From assembly GCA_963827595.1 (NCBI GenBank), contig CAWHBT010000001.1:186001-250000 (forward strand): a DNA stretch of 64,000 nucleotides. The letters are read 5' to 3'. The notes under the pieces are model-generated. The model saw nothing but the letters and a program-made list of their open reading frames with translations. It was not told the origin of the DNA and made no database searches. The position numbers and the translations under genes are program-made. Shown one piece after another: positions 25,052-32,600 of the stretch. Every line of letters begins with the position of its first letter. Within the stretch, counting starts at the first letter, position 1. The stretch comes from DATEDA01 sp963827595. GTDB lineage: Bacteria; Pseudomonadota; Gammaproteobacteria; Burkholderiales; SG8-39.

Positions 25052-25528
25052 ATGCGGCGCGAGGAGTTCACCTGTTGCCACCGCCTGCGGGTCCGCTGGG
25101 CCGAAGTCGACCGGCAGGACGTTGTTTTCAATGGCAATTACTTCCTGTACTTCGACGTGGCCATCGCCGACTATTGGCGCGCGATCCGGTTCAACTACCC
25201 CGCCGACCTCGTCAAGCTGGGCATGGACATCTTCGCGATCAAGGCTACGGCCGAGTTCCACGCTTCGGCCACCTACGAGGACGAGCTCGAGGTCGGCTGC
25301 CGCGTCAGCCGCATCGGGCGCTCCTCGATGACGTTCCTGCTCGGGATCTGGCGCGGCGCGGAGCAGCTCACGAGCGGCGAGCTCGTCTACGTCAACGCCG
25401 ACCTGAAGACGCGCAAGTCCGCGCCGTGGCCCGACTCGCTGAAGAACGCGATTCTCGCGTACGAGCGCGTGACGCCCGAGGATGCGGCGGCCAAGGCGGG
25501 TGAGGCGCAGGTAAGCGGGGGTCAATGA
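25052..25528 (+). CDS. Acyl-CoA thioesterase, 4-hydroxybenzoyl-CoA thioesterase (hotdog) family
   Basis: 158 residues with a single hotdog domain. The start has RLRVRWAEVDRQDVVFNGNYFLYFD, matching the R-W-x-(D/E)-x-D-x-x-x-V-x-x-x-x-Y active-site region. The Asp in DRQDVVF is the candidate catalytic residue and the Asn/Tyr line the site. EFHASATYEDELEVGCRVSRIG is the second strand pair. It hydrolyses an acyl-CoA in the cytosol; substrate unknown. Position behind the CMD-like gene and divergent CoA-transferases suggests a small CoA-ester pathway. Confidence 0.87.
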   Translation: MRREEFTCCHRLRVRWAEVDRQDVVFNGNYFLYFDVAIADYWRAIRFNYPADLVKLGMDIFAIKATAEFHASATYEDELEVGCRVSRIGRSSMTFLLGIWRGAEQLTSGELVYVNADLKTRKSAPWPDSLKNAILAYERVTPEDAAAKAGEAQVSGGQ

Positions 25529-25580
25529 TCGGTTGCAAACGTTTGCTCGAAGGGTGTTGTTCAACGGACGGGAGGGTCCA

Positions 25581-25811
25581 ATGAAGGCTCTGATTGCGGT
25601 AGTGTCACTGTTGCTCATCGCGTCGCCTGCCTTGGCGCAGCGCAAGGGCTGTGAAGAGCTCAAGGCCGAAATCGACGCCAAGATCAAGGCGAACGGCGTG
25701 CCGACCTACACGCTGGAGATCGTGTCCACCGATCAGGTCAAGGAAGGCGACGGGCAGGTCGTCGGCAGCTGCGACGGCGGCGCCAAGAAGATCGTTTACA
25801 AGCGCGGCTGA
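25581..25811 (+). CDS. DUF1161 family small secreted protein
   Basis: 76 residues from the ATG of MKALIAVVSLLLIASPALAQ, preceded by GGGAGGGTCCA. Cleavable signal peptide, then a mature peptide of about 56 residues with GCEELKAEIDAKIKANGV, YTLEIV and QVVGSCDGGAKKIVY. The two cysteines and G-S-C-x-G motif match DUF1161, a small periplasmic family of unknown function. It lies alone between the thioesterase and the convergent PHB-depolymerase-like gene. Confidence 0.85.
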   Translation: MKALIAVVSLLLIASPALAQRKGCEELKAEIDAKIKANGVPTYTLEIVSTDQVKEGDGQVVGSCDGGAKKIVYKRG

Positions 25812-25844
25812 GCGCGGAGCCACGCCCGTCTCGCGGCTTTCCCG

Positions 25845-26891
25845 TCACCGCCCGCGCGGCGCGGCGAGGCGGTCGACCATCGCCTTCACGGCCCGGATCT
25901 GCGGGCCGGCGCGGGTGGGGTACTGCGCGTCCGTGTAGCCCCACCAGTCCCAGCATCCGCGCGGGTTGAGGACGAAGCTCCACCGCAGCCCCTGGAACCC
26001 GGGGCCGTTGCGGGCGATCGTCTGCGGATACAGCACGATCAGGCGGTTGGCGTCGGCCCAGCGGTTGTAGCCGGCGTCGCGGACGAAGCGCTCGCCGACC
26101 GCCTGGACACTCTGCCGGCAGCCGTGAAATGCGACGTGCACGCGGCAGCGCTCCGTCGCGCACGCGCGCGGCACGAACGCGTAGCCGGAGTCGGCCAGGC
26201 TGATCGCGTACGGGTCGCCGCCGGCGAACGGACGCTGGTCGAAGCGGATGATCTGCCCGGTCTCCTTCGCCGCCGGTGGCTCCAGCGCTCCGAGCAGGTG
26301 CTTGAGCAGCTCGCCCGCCGCGTCGTAGTCGCAATCGTTGATGTAGGGCGGCGCGCTCGTCGCGCACGCGTTGCCCGCCGTCGCGGTGACCATCGCATGC
26401 CCGGCGGGCCGGTCGGCGACGAGCACCACGTTCCCGGCCGGGGGCCTGTAGAGCGCATAGAACTGCCGTGCCGCCGCGACGACCGCCGGGTCGACCGTGT
26501 TGTCGCGCGTGCCGGAGAAGAGCCACGCACGCGCGGCGGCGAGCCCATCGGTCGGATCGATCAGACGAGCGCGGGCCAGCGCATCGGCTTCCGCCTTCAG
26601 GAGCGCCACGTTCGGGAGCGGCCGCGACGCCGAAGGCGTCACGCAGTTGTAGTAGGCCACCCAGAGGTTTCCCTGCGCGCAGTAGTAGGGCCCGCCGGCG
26701 ATGACGCCGGCGCCCTTCACGCTGCTCGAGTGCGCGACGTGAAACTGGACCGCCATGAAGCCGCCGGAGGAGACGCCGGAGACGGTCGTCTCGGCCGCAT
26801 CCGCGCCGTAGCCCGGCAGCGGGTCGATCGACCACGCGGGCGCCCACAGCCCGAGCAAGAGCGGGAACCAGCAGCGCACGGAACGGTTCAC
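25845..26891 (-). CDS. Secreted PHB depolymerase-like esterase (short-chain PHA depolymerase, type 2-like)
   Basis: GTG start at 26891 (VNRSVRCWFPLLLG) gives a proper signal peptide; an ATG at 26954 would overlap the divergent promoter. About 348 residues. The lipase box reads VSGVSSGGFMAVQFHVAHSS, nucleophile Ser in G-V-S-S-G. RDNTVDP holds a candidate Asp, and VHVAFHGCRQS, then GYNRWADANRLIVLYPQT, are characteristic of PHB depolymerase-like hydrolases. Cysteines near CRQS and GCWDWWGY probably form disulfides, consistent with export. It should hydrolyse short PHB chains or related esters in the periplasm or outside. Confidence 0.82.
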   Translation of the reverse strand: MNRSVRCWFPLLLGLWAPAWSIDPLPGYGADAAETTVSGVSSGGFMAVQFHVAHSSSVKGAGVIAGGPYYCAQGNLWVAYYNCVTPSASRPLPNVALLKAEADALARARLIDPTDGLAAARAWLFSGTRDNTVDPAVVAAARQFYALYRPPAGNVVLVADRPAGHAMVTATAGNACATSAPPYINDCDYDAAGELLKHLLGALEPPAAKETGQIIRFDQRPFAGGDPYAISLADSGYAFVPRACATERCRVHVAFHGCRQSVQAVGERFVRDAGYNRWADANRLIVLYPQTIARNGPGFQGLRWSFVLNPRGCWDWWGYTDAQYPTRAGPQIRAVKAMVDRLAAPRGR

Positions 26892-26900
26892 GGCCGGACC

Positions 26901-26906
26901 TATAAT
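26901..26906 (+). promoter_or_regulatory. -10 element of the aldehyde dehydrogenase promoter
   Basis: A consensus TATAAT 47 bases before the aldehyde dehydrogenase ATG, in the gap to the divergent esterase. The -35 region is GC-rich and unclear. Confidence 0.45.
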
Positions 26907-26952
26907 ACGCGGCGTCCCTCCCCTTCCCGATTCCCGAGCGAGGCTCAGAGCC

Positions 26953-28392
26953 ATGCAAGTCCGCGACCGGCTTTATATCAACGGCGCGTGGGTCGCGCCG
27001 CACGGCAAAGGCACGATCGACGTCCACGCCGCCGCCACCGAGGAAGCCATCGCGCGCATTCCCGAGGGCACCGCGGAGGACGCGAACGCGGCGGTGGCCG
27101 CCGCGCGGGCCGCGCTCGAGGGCTGGGCGGCGACCCCGCCCGGTGAGCGCGCGGCGTTCCTCGCGAAGATCCAGGACGGCATGAAGTCGCGCGCCGAAGA
27201 GATCGGCCGCACGATCGCCCAGGAGGTCGGCATGCCGGTCAAGCTGGCGACCAGGATCCAGGCCGGGTCCCCGACCTTCACTTTCGGCATGTACGCGAAG
27301 CTCGCCGGCGACTTCAAGTGGGAGGAGAAGGTCGGCAACTCGGTCGTGCTGCGCGAGCCCGTCGGCGTCGTCGCCTGCATCACCCCGTGGAACTACCCGC
27401 TGCACCAGATCGCGGCGAAAGTCGCGCCGGCGCTCGCGGCCGGCTGCGCCGTGGTGCTGAAGCCCTCCGAGGTCGCGCCCGTCAACGCGTTCATCCTCGC
27501 CGAGATCATCGACTCGGTCGGTCTGCCCAAGGGCGTCTTCAACCTGGTCACCGGCTACGGGCCGGTCGTCGGCGAGGCGCTGGCGAAGCATCCCGGCGTC
27601 GACATGGTGTCGTTCACCGGGTCGACCCGCGCCGGCCGACGCGTGTCGGAGCTCGCCGCGGAGACCGTGAAGCGCGTCGCGCTCGAGCTCGGCGGCAAGA
27701 GCGCCGCGATCGTCCTGGACGACGCCGACCTGGCCGCCGCAGTGAAGGGGACGGTCAGTGCGTGCTTCCTCAACTCCGGGCAGACCTGCAGCGCGCACAC
27801 GCGCCTGCTCGTGCCGGAGGCCAGGTACGCGGAGGCGGCGAAGCTCGCTGCCGAGGAGGCGCAGCGGTACACCGTCGGCGACCCGTTCGCCGAAACCACG
27901 AAGCTCGGGCCGCTCGTGTCCGCGCAGCAGCGCGAACGCGTACAGAGGTACATCCGGAAGGGCATCGAGGAAGGGGCGGAGCTTCTCGCCGGCGGACCCG
28001 ACGCGCCGGAGGGCCTGGCGAAGGGCTACTACGTGAAGCCCACGGTGTTCGGGAAGGTCGATCCGAAGTCGACCATCGCGCAGGAGGAGATCTTCGGGCC
28101 GGTGCTCTCGATCATCACCTACAAGGACGAGGCCGATGCCGTCCGGATCGCAAACGACACGCCCTACGGGCTGGCCGGGGCGGTCTGGTCGAAGGACGAG
28201 GCCCATGCGATGCGCGTGGCGAAGCGCCTGCGTACCGGCCAGGTCGACATCAACGGCGGGCCGTTCAACATGTTCGCGCCCTTCGGGGGCTACAAGCAGT
28301 CCGGCCACGGGCGCGAGCTCGGGAAGTACGGCCTCGAGGAGTTCCTCGAGTTCAAGGCCGTGCAGCTGAAGCCGGAGCCGAAGCCGGCCTAG
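26953..28392 (+). CDS. NAD(P)-dependent aldehyde dehydrogenase
   Basis: 479 residues, the standard ALDH length. PWNYPLHQIAAKVAPALAAGCAVVLKPSE (cofactor site), FTGSTRAGRRVSE, the general-base motif ALELGGKSA with Glu, and the nucleophile motif CFLNSGQTCSAHTR with Cys. QEEIFGPVLSIITYKDE and PFGGYKQSGHGRELG complete the family pattern. It oxidises an aldehyde to the acid in the cytosol. The substrate is not evident. A convergent LysR gene ends 7 bp away. Confidence 0.93.
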   Translation: MQVRDRLYINGAWVAPHGKGTIDVHAAATEEAIARIPEGTAEDANAAVAAARAALEGWAATPPGERAAFLAKIQDGMKSRAEEIGRTIAQEVGMPVKLATRIQAGSPTFTFGMYAKLAGDFKWEEKVGNSVVLREPVGVVACITPWNYPLHQIAAKVAPALAAGCAVVLKPSEVAPVNAFILAEIIDSVGLPKGVFNLVTGYGPVVGEALAKHPGVDMVSFTGSTRAGRRVSELAAETVKRVALELGGKSAAIVLDDADLAAAVKGTVSACFLNSGQTCSAHTRLLVPEARYAEAAKLAAEEAQRYTVGDPFAETTKLGPLVSAQQRERVQRYIRKGIEEGAELLAGGPDAPEGLAKGYYVKPTVFGKVDPKSTIAQEEIFGPVLSIITYKDEADAVRIANDTPYGLAGAVWSKDEAHAMRVAKRLRTGQVDINGGPFNMFAPFGGYKQSGHGRELGKYGLEEFLEFKAVQLKPEPKPA

Positions 28393-28399
28393 GGCGGGC

Positions 28400-29308
28400 T
28401 CAGGCGCGGCGCCGGGGGAACAGCCCGGCGACGAAATCCGCGAACACCCGGACCTTCGCCGAGAGGTGCCGGTTCTGCGGGTAAACGACCGAGATGGGGT
28501 AGCGGTCGCCCCGCCGCCAGTCCTGGAGCAGAGGGCGCAGCGCCCCTGACGCGATCCACCGGCTCGCGAGCATGTCGAGCAGCATTACGACGCCGGCGCC
28601 GGCCACGGCGGCGTCGAGGAGCGCTTCGCCGTTGCTGATGCTCAGGGCACCGCCGGGCGTGAAACTCACCCGGTCGCCGCCTTTCTCGAACGCCCAGTCG
28701 AGCACCTGTCCCCGCGACACCGCGTAGAGCCCGAGGCAGTTGTGGCGCTCGAGGTCCGCCGGGGTCTCCGGCGTCCCGTGGAGCGCCAGGTAGTCGGGCG
28801 AGGCACAGACCACGAAGGCCGCCTCGTAGACGCGCCGGGCGACGAGCGACGAGTCCTCGAGGGGTCCCATCCGCACCGCGGCGTCGATGCCGGTTTCGAT
28901 CAGGTCGGTGCGCCGGTCCTCGAGGATCGCGACGACCTTGAGGTCGGGGTACTGGGCGGCGAAGCGCGGCAGCGCCGGCACCACGAACTGGCGGCCGATC
29001 GAGACCGGGAGGTCAATCCGCAGCACACCGCGCGGCAGGCTCCGGCCGGCGGTCAGGACCCCTTCCGTTTCCTCGACGTCCGCCAGGACCCGTCGGACAT
29101 GGTCGAGATAGGCCGTCCCGTCGTCAGTGAGCGCTAACTTTCGCGTAGTGCGGTTCAGGAGCCGGACCCCGAGCCGATTCTCGAGCGCGGCGACGTGCGC
29201 GGTGACTGCCGCCCGGGACATGTCGAGGCGGTCGGCAGCCCGGGAGAAGCTCCCCAGATCGACCACCCACCGGAACACATCCATGCTCTGAAGCCGATCC
29301 ATTGTCAT
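28400..29308 (-). CDS. LysR-type transcriptional regulator (CrgA-like branch)
   Basis: 302 residues. N-terminal winged helix-turn-helix: MDVFRWVVDLGSFSRAADRLDMSRAAVTAHVAALE, followed by LLNRTTRKLALTDDGTAYL, the LTTR linker region. C-terminal type 2 periplasmic-binding-like effector domain from RGVLRIDLPVSIGRQFVVPAL to the end. It should bind upstream of the divergent small-protein gene at 29453 and its own promoter within 29309-29452. The aldehyde dehydrogenase is convergent and a less likely target. Inducer unknown. Confidence 0.92.
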   Translation of the reverse strand: MTMDRLQSMDVFRWVVDLGSFSRAADRLDMSRAAVTAHVAALENRLGVRLLNRTTRKLALTDDGTAYLDHVRRVLADVEETEGVLTAGRSLPRGVLRIDLPVSIGRQFVVPALPRFAAQYPDLKVVAILEDRRTDLIETGIDAAVRMGPLEDSSLVARRVYEAAFVVCASPDYLALHGTPETPADLERHNCLGLYAVSRGQVLDWAFEKGGDRVSFTPGGALSISNGEALLDAAVAGAGVVMLLDMLASRWIASGALRPLLQDWRRGDRYPISVVYPQNRHLSAKVRVFADFVAGLFPRRRA

Positions 29309-29452
29309 CCATTGCTGAACAATGAATTCAATCCTACCCTGTTTATTCAGTCGACTTCAACGTTCAGTATCTGCCCCATCGAGAGCGCAGCTGGTGATCC
29401 AACCCGGCGGTCTCGAAGCTAGATCCCTCAACCACTGAACAGGAGTACTGAC

Positions 29453-29647
29453 ATGAAACGCACTCTGATCGCCCTGGCCCTCACCGGCCTCACGCTCGGC
29501 GCGAACGTCGCCGTCGCCAGCCAGAACGACTTCACCCTCGAGCCCTTCTGGAACCGCAACGAGACGACCTCGGTGGTCGCTGCGGAAGCTGCGCAAGACA
29601 CGGCGCAGTCGCGGAAGTACGACCAAGTCGACGGCTACAACAACTAA
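29453..29647 (+). CDS. Small secreted protein of unknown function
   Basis: 64 residues. AGGAGTACTGAC precedes the ATG with ideal spacing. Signal peptide MKRTLIALALTGLTLGANVAVAS, then a mature peptide of about 40 residues: NDFTLEPFWNRNETTSVV, an Ala-rich middle and a terminal KYDQVDGYNN. No cysteines. I do not recognise the family. It is divergent from the LysR gene, which makes it the natural candidate target of that regulator, and it is followed by another small signal-peptide gene. Confidence 0.7.
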   Translation: MKRTLIALALTGLTLGANVAVASQNDFTLEPFWNRNETTSVVAAEAAQDTAQSRKYDQVDGYNN

Positions 29648-29716
29648 CGCGTGAAGCAGGCCGCCGGAGCCCTCCTCCTCCGGCGGCCGGCCTCCGCCTC
29701 TCGCAGGAGGCTCACC

Positions 29717-29929
29717 ATGGAATTCCGTCTCATCCTCTACGTCGTCGCCGTGCTGGCGCTCGTGGCCGGCTCGTTGACTGCGATGGCCGACCAGAGCTCC
29801 AAGTTCGTCGGCTCCCACGAAATCCCCCCGTTCGTCCTCGAGCGGGTCGAGCTGACCCCCGGCGTCGCCGCCGAGCGGAAACGCCCGGCCGAGGCGCCGC
29901 GGCCGGCCGCACCCCGCGCCGCCGGCTAA
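29717..29929 (+). CDS. Small membrane-anchored or secreted protein of unknown function
   Basis: 70 residues from MEFRLILYVVAVLALVAGS. The start was chosen because AGGAGG lies six bases upstream, and the longer frame adds an unlikely Arg-rich tail. One hydrophobic N-terminal segment ends near LTAMAD, either cleaved or an anchor. The exposed part reads FVGSHEIPPFVLERVELTPG and ends Pro/Ala-rich. It is probably in one transcript with the small secreted gene upstream. Family unknown. Confidence 0.6.
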   Translation: MEFRLILYVVAVLALVAGSLTAMADQSSKFVGSHEIPPFVLERVELTPGVAAERKRPAEAPRPAAPRAAG

Positions 29930-29989
29930 AGCCGATCGCCCGCGCCGGCCCGCAGCCGCTAAGATCCCCCCGATGACGAGGCGCGCCCG

Positions 29990-30847
29990 ATGCTGGTCCT
30001 GACCGCCGGAACCGGACGAGTCGTCCAGGCGATCGCGCGCGAGCTCGCGGCCCTGCCCGGACCGAAGCGCTTTCTCCCGGCCGGATCGGCCCGGGGCAGC
30101 GTGCCCGGGTTTGAGCTCGTCGCTGGCGGCGCCGCCGACGCCGCCGCGCGCGCGCGGGCGCTCGACGGCGCGCACACCCTGGTCATTCTTCCGACCTTCG
30201 ATCCGCGCGCGACCGATGCGCAGGCCGCGCTCGCCCGCAGCGGCGCGCAGGCCGGCGTCCGCCGCATCCTGCTCGGCTCGCTCATCGGTGCCGACGCACG
30301 CTCGCCGGTATGCCTGCTGCGCTGGGTGGGCCTCATCGAGCGCGAAGTGCGCGCGAGCGGGCTGCCGCACAGCATCCTGCGCTCGGCCCCGTTCATGCAG
30401 AACCTCGCGCTGTTCGCGCGCCGCTACGAGTCCGGGCTCGCGGTCGTCGGCCCCTTCCGCGACGTGGGATTTCCCTGGCTCGATGCGGCGGATGTCGGCG
30501 TCATCTTCGCGCGCCTGATCGAAACCGCGGCGGCTGACAACCTCGTCTGCCAGCTCTCCGGGCCCGAGAGCGTGAACTTCGAGGCGGTCGCCCGGCTGCT
30601 CGGCGACGCGGTCGGCGAGCCCGTCCGGTACGTGGACGTCTGCCTGCCGGAGGCCCAGGGCCTGCTGGAAGCGAACGGATTCTCGGCCGCCCAGGTCCGC
30701 GCCCTGACCGAGTACTGGGATTACCTCGTCAGCGGCTTCGTCAAGCCCGCGTGCTGCGAGACCGCCGCGAAGCTCCTCGGTCGCCCGCCGCTGTCGCTCG
30801 CCCAGTACTTCTCGATCCACGCCGGCGAGCTGCGCGCGGCGGCGTGA
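29990..30847 (+). CDS. NmrA-like NAD(P)-binding protein (atypical SDR)
   Basis: 285 residues. The start MLVLTAGTGRVVQAIARELA holds the T-G-x-T-G-x-x-G-like nucleotide fingerprint (TAGTGRVV), without the first glycines of a classic SDR. RRILLGSLIGAD and LRSAPFMQNLALF match the NmrA/atypical SDR-a5 group, which lacks the catalytic Tyr-Lys pair. Such proteins act as NADP sensors or quinone/azo reductases. No partner is evident in the neighbourhood. The next gene is convergent. Confidence 0.75.
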   Translation: MLVLTAGTGRVVQAIARELAALPGPKRFLPAGSARGSVPGFELVAGGAADAAARARALDGAHTLVILPTFDPRATDAQAALARSGAQAGVRRILLGSLIGADARSPVCLLRWVGLIEREVRASGLPHSILRSAPFMQNLALFARRYESGLAVVGPFRDVGFPWLDAADVGVIFARLIETAAADNLVCQLSGPESVNFEAVARLLGDAVGEPVRYVDVCLPEAQGLLEANGFSAAQVRALTEYWDYLVSGFVKPACCETAAKLLGRPPLSLAQYFSIHAGELRAAA

Positions 30848-30929
30848 GCCCGCCGGGCCGCCCCAAGGGCGAACCCCGCGCGCGGTGTTGCGCGAGGGTA
30901 GTCCAATGAAACCGCCGGGCCGCACGCGC

Positions 30930-31601
30930 TCACTCGCGCGGGCGAACTCGCTGCAGCCAGCCGTTCTCCGTCCCGTTCGCCACGATCCGCTGGCACTGCT
31001 CCGGTGCGAGCCGCGTGGCATCGGGCGAAGTGTCCTCGCGCATCAGATTCCCGGGCTCCGGCCAGTGCTCGCCCGAGTCCATGAGCACGTGCGCGAGCTC
31101 GTGGGCGAGCGCCACCGGCAGGTCGCGGACCGGGGCGGTGATCCATACGGTCCCGGCGAGCTCGGGACGCGTTGCCGTGTTGGCGCGGCCGAATGCCTCG
31201 GCGTCGAACGCCGGTGCGTGCTGCGTGTCCCGCACGAAGAACACCGCCGGCTTCGCCGGCTGCAGGCGGCGCACGAGCTGACGCGAGACGGGCGTCGCGA
31301 GGTCGCGCAGCCGCGGATCGCCGCCGTCGAGGCGCGTGAGCTCGGCGCGCTCGAGCCATACGCCGCACTGCGCGAGGATCGGCCCGATCGCGCGCACCGC
31401 ATGCAGGATGACCTCCGCGTGCCAGGCGGTGTCCCGAAACGTGAACACCTCGAGCTGCAGGCGATGCGTCGCCGGCGCCGCGCCCGCGTACGGCAGGTCC
31501 CGGGCGGTGAGCGGGGTGGTGTCGACGATCCGCAGCGGCGCGGATTGCGCGCACGCACCCGCGGATGCGGCGGCGAGAATCGCGGCGACGAGCAGACGCA
31601 T
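30930..31601 (-). CDS. Putative secreted zinc metallopeptidase (HExxH) of unknown family
   Basis: 223 residues from MRLLVAAILAAASAGACAQ, a signal peptide ending near ACAQ. The longer frame adds 45 Arg-rich residues. The C-terminal half has VALAHELAHVLMDSGEHW followed by PGNLM. HELAH is a zinc-binding HExxH motif, the third ligand may be the His eight residues on, and the NLM following it recalls the region after metzincin-type sites. Two cysteines (QCGVWLE and EQCQRI) could pair. It probably acts in the periplasm. Its gene is divergent from the DUF6152 gene. Confidence 0.62.
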   Translation of the reverse strand: MRLLVAAILAAASAGACAQSAPLRIVDTTPLTARDLPYAGAAPATHRLQLEVFTFRDTAWHAEVILHAVRAIGPILAQCGVWLERAELTRLDGGDPRLRDLATPVSRQLVRRLQPAKPAVFFVRDTQHAPAFDAEAFGRANTATRPELAGTVWITAPVRDLPVALAHELAHVLMDSGEHWPEPGNLMREDTSPDATRLAPEQCQRIVANGTENGWLQRVRPRE

Positions 31602-31684
31602 CGCCGCCGATTCTAGACCCGGCGGTTGAATTTTCCCCGCATGACGGGCATAGTCGCGTGGCTCGCCTCTCGTCCCGGATCGCC

Positions 31685-32029
31685 ATGAAACGTGCACTCC
31701 TCGCCGCTGCCCTGGCCATGCTCGCCTCGCCCGCACCGGCGCATCACGGCTGGAGCGAGTACGACTCGTCCCAGACGCTCACGCTCACCGGGAAGATCAT
31801 CGAATCCGGCTACGAGCATCCGCACGGCCACATCCGCCTGGAGACGCCCGGGAAGACCTGGGTCGTCGTGCTCGCGCCGCCGACGCGGATGGAGAACCGC
31901 GGGCTGCCGAAGGAGGCGCTGACGCCGGGCAACACGGCGACGGTGGTCGGCTACCCCAACCGCACCAAGCGCGAGGAGCTGCGCGCCGAGCGCATCACCG
32001 TCCAGGGCAAGACGGTCGAGCTGCGCTAG
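31685..32029 (+). CDS. DUF6152 family periplasmic protein
   Basis: 114 residues from MKRALLAAALAMLASPAPAHHGW. Cleavable signal peptide, then HHGWSEYDSSQTLTLTGKIIESGYEHPHGHIRLE, the family's His-rich pattern (HHGW, Y-x-H-P-H-x-H), and AERITVQGKTVEL at the end. The His clusters suggest metal binding, possibly copper, although this is not demonstrated by the sequence. It is followed by the DUF6644 membrane gene, a pairing that fits a small periplasm/membrane module. Confidence 0.85.
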   Translation: MKRALLAAALAMLASPAPAHHGWSEYDSSQTLTLTGKIIESGYEHPHGHIRLETPGKTWVVVLAPPTRMENRGLPKEALTPGNTATVVGYPNRTKREELRAERITVQGKTVELR

Positions 32030-32077
32030 GCGCGGGCCGACCGCCTCCGAGGGAGAGGTCCTGCCGGGCCTGAATGA

Positions 32078-32563
32078 ATGATGCTCGAGGACCTGCTCGG
32101 CGCGCTCGAGCACTCGTCGCTGGCGAGCGCGATGCGCCATTCGCTGTGGCTCTACCCGATCGTCGAGATCGTCCACATCTGCGGCTTCGTCCTGCTCGTC
32201 GGCGCGGTCGCGATGTTCGATCTGCGCCTGCTGGGGTTCGTCCGCTCGACGTCGGTGCGCGCCCTCGAGCGCAGCCTGCTGCCCTGGGCCTGGATCGCGC
32301 TGCTCCTGATCGTGCCGACCGGCGTGGCGATGTTCAGCGCCCACGCAACCGAGTTCGCCGAGAACCCGGCGTTCCGGGTGAAGCTCGTGCTGCTCGTCTC
32401 CGCGGGCCTCAACGCGCTCGTCTTCCACCGCGGCGTATTCCGCTCCGTCGCGGCCTGGGATCAACACGTGCGGATACCGGGCGCGGCGAAGGCCTCGGCG
32501 GCGCTCTCGCTCGCGATCTGGCTCGGCGTGATCACCTGCGGCCGCCTCATCGCCTACCTGTAA
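32078..32563 (+). CDS. DUF6644 family membrane protein
   Basis: 161 residues with four predicted helices. The first contains LWLYPIVEIVHICGFVLLVGAVAMFDLRLLG. Conserved His residues in helices (EIVHICGF and ALVFHRGVF) resemble heme-binding positions of small membrane cytochromes, but this is only a suggestion. Partner of the DUF6152 protein by position. Function unknown. Confidence 0.8.
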   Translation: MMLEDLLGALEHSSLASAMRHSLWLYPIVEIVHICGFVLLVGAVAMFDLRLLGFVRSTSVRALERSLLPWAWIALLLIVPTGVAMFSAHATEFAENPAFRVKLVLLVSAGLNALVFHRGVFRSVAAWDQHVRIPGAAKASAALSLAIWLGVITCGRLIAYL

Positions 32564-32600
32564 GGCAAGCCCGCTCGCGCGAGCGCCCCCGGCCGCGGGC

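Noticed and set aside
25738..28308. 856-codon minus-strand frame across the esterase and aldehyde dehydrogenase genes
   Set aside because: Low-complexity Arg/Gly/Asp-rich translation; the aldehyde dehydrogenase on the plus strand and esterase in another frame explain the region.
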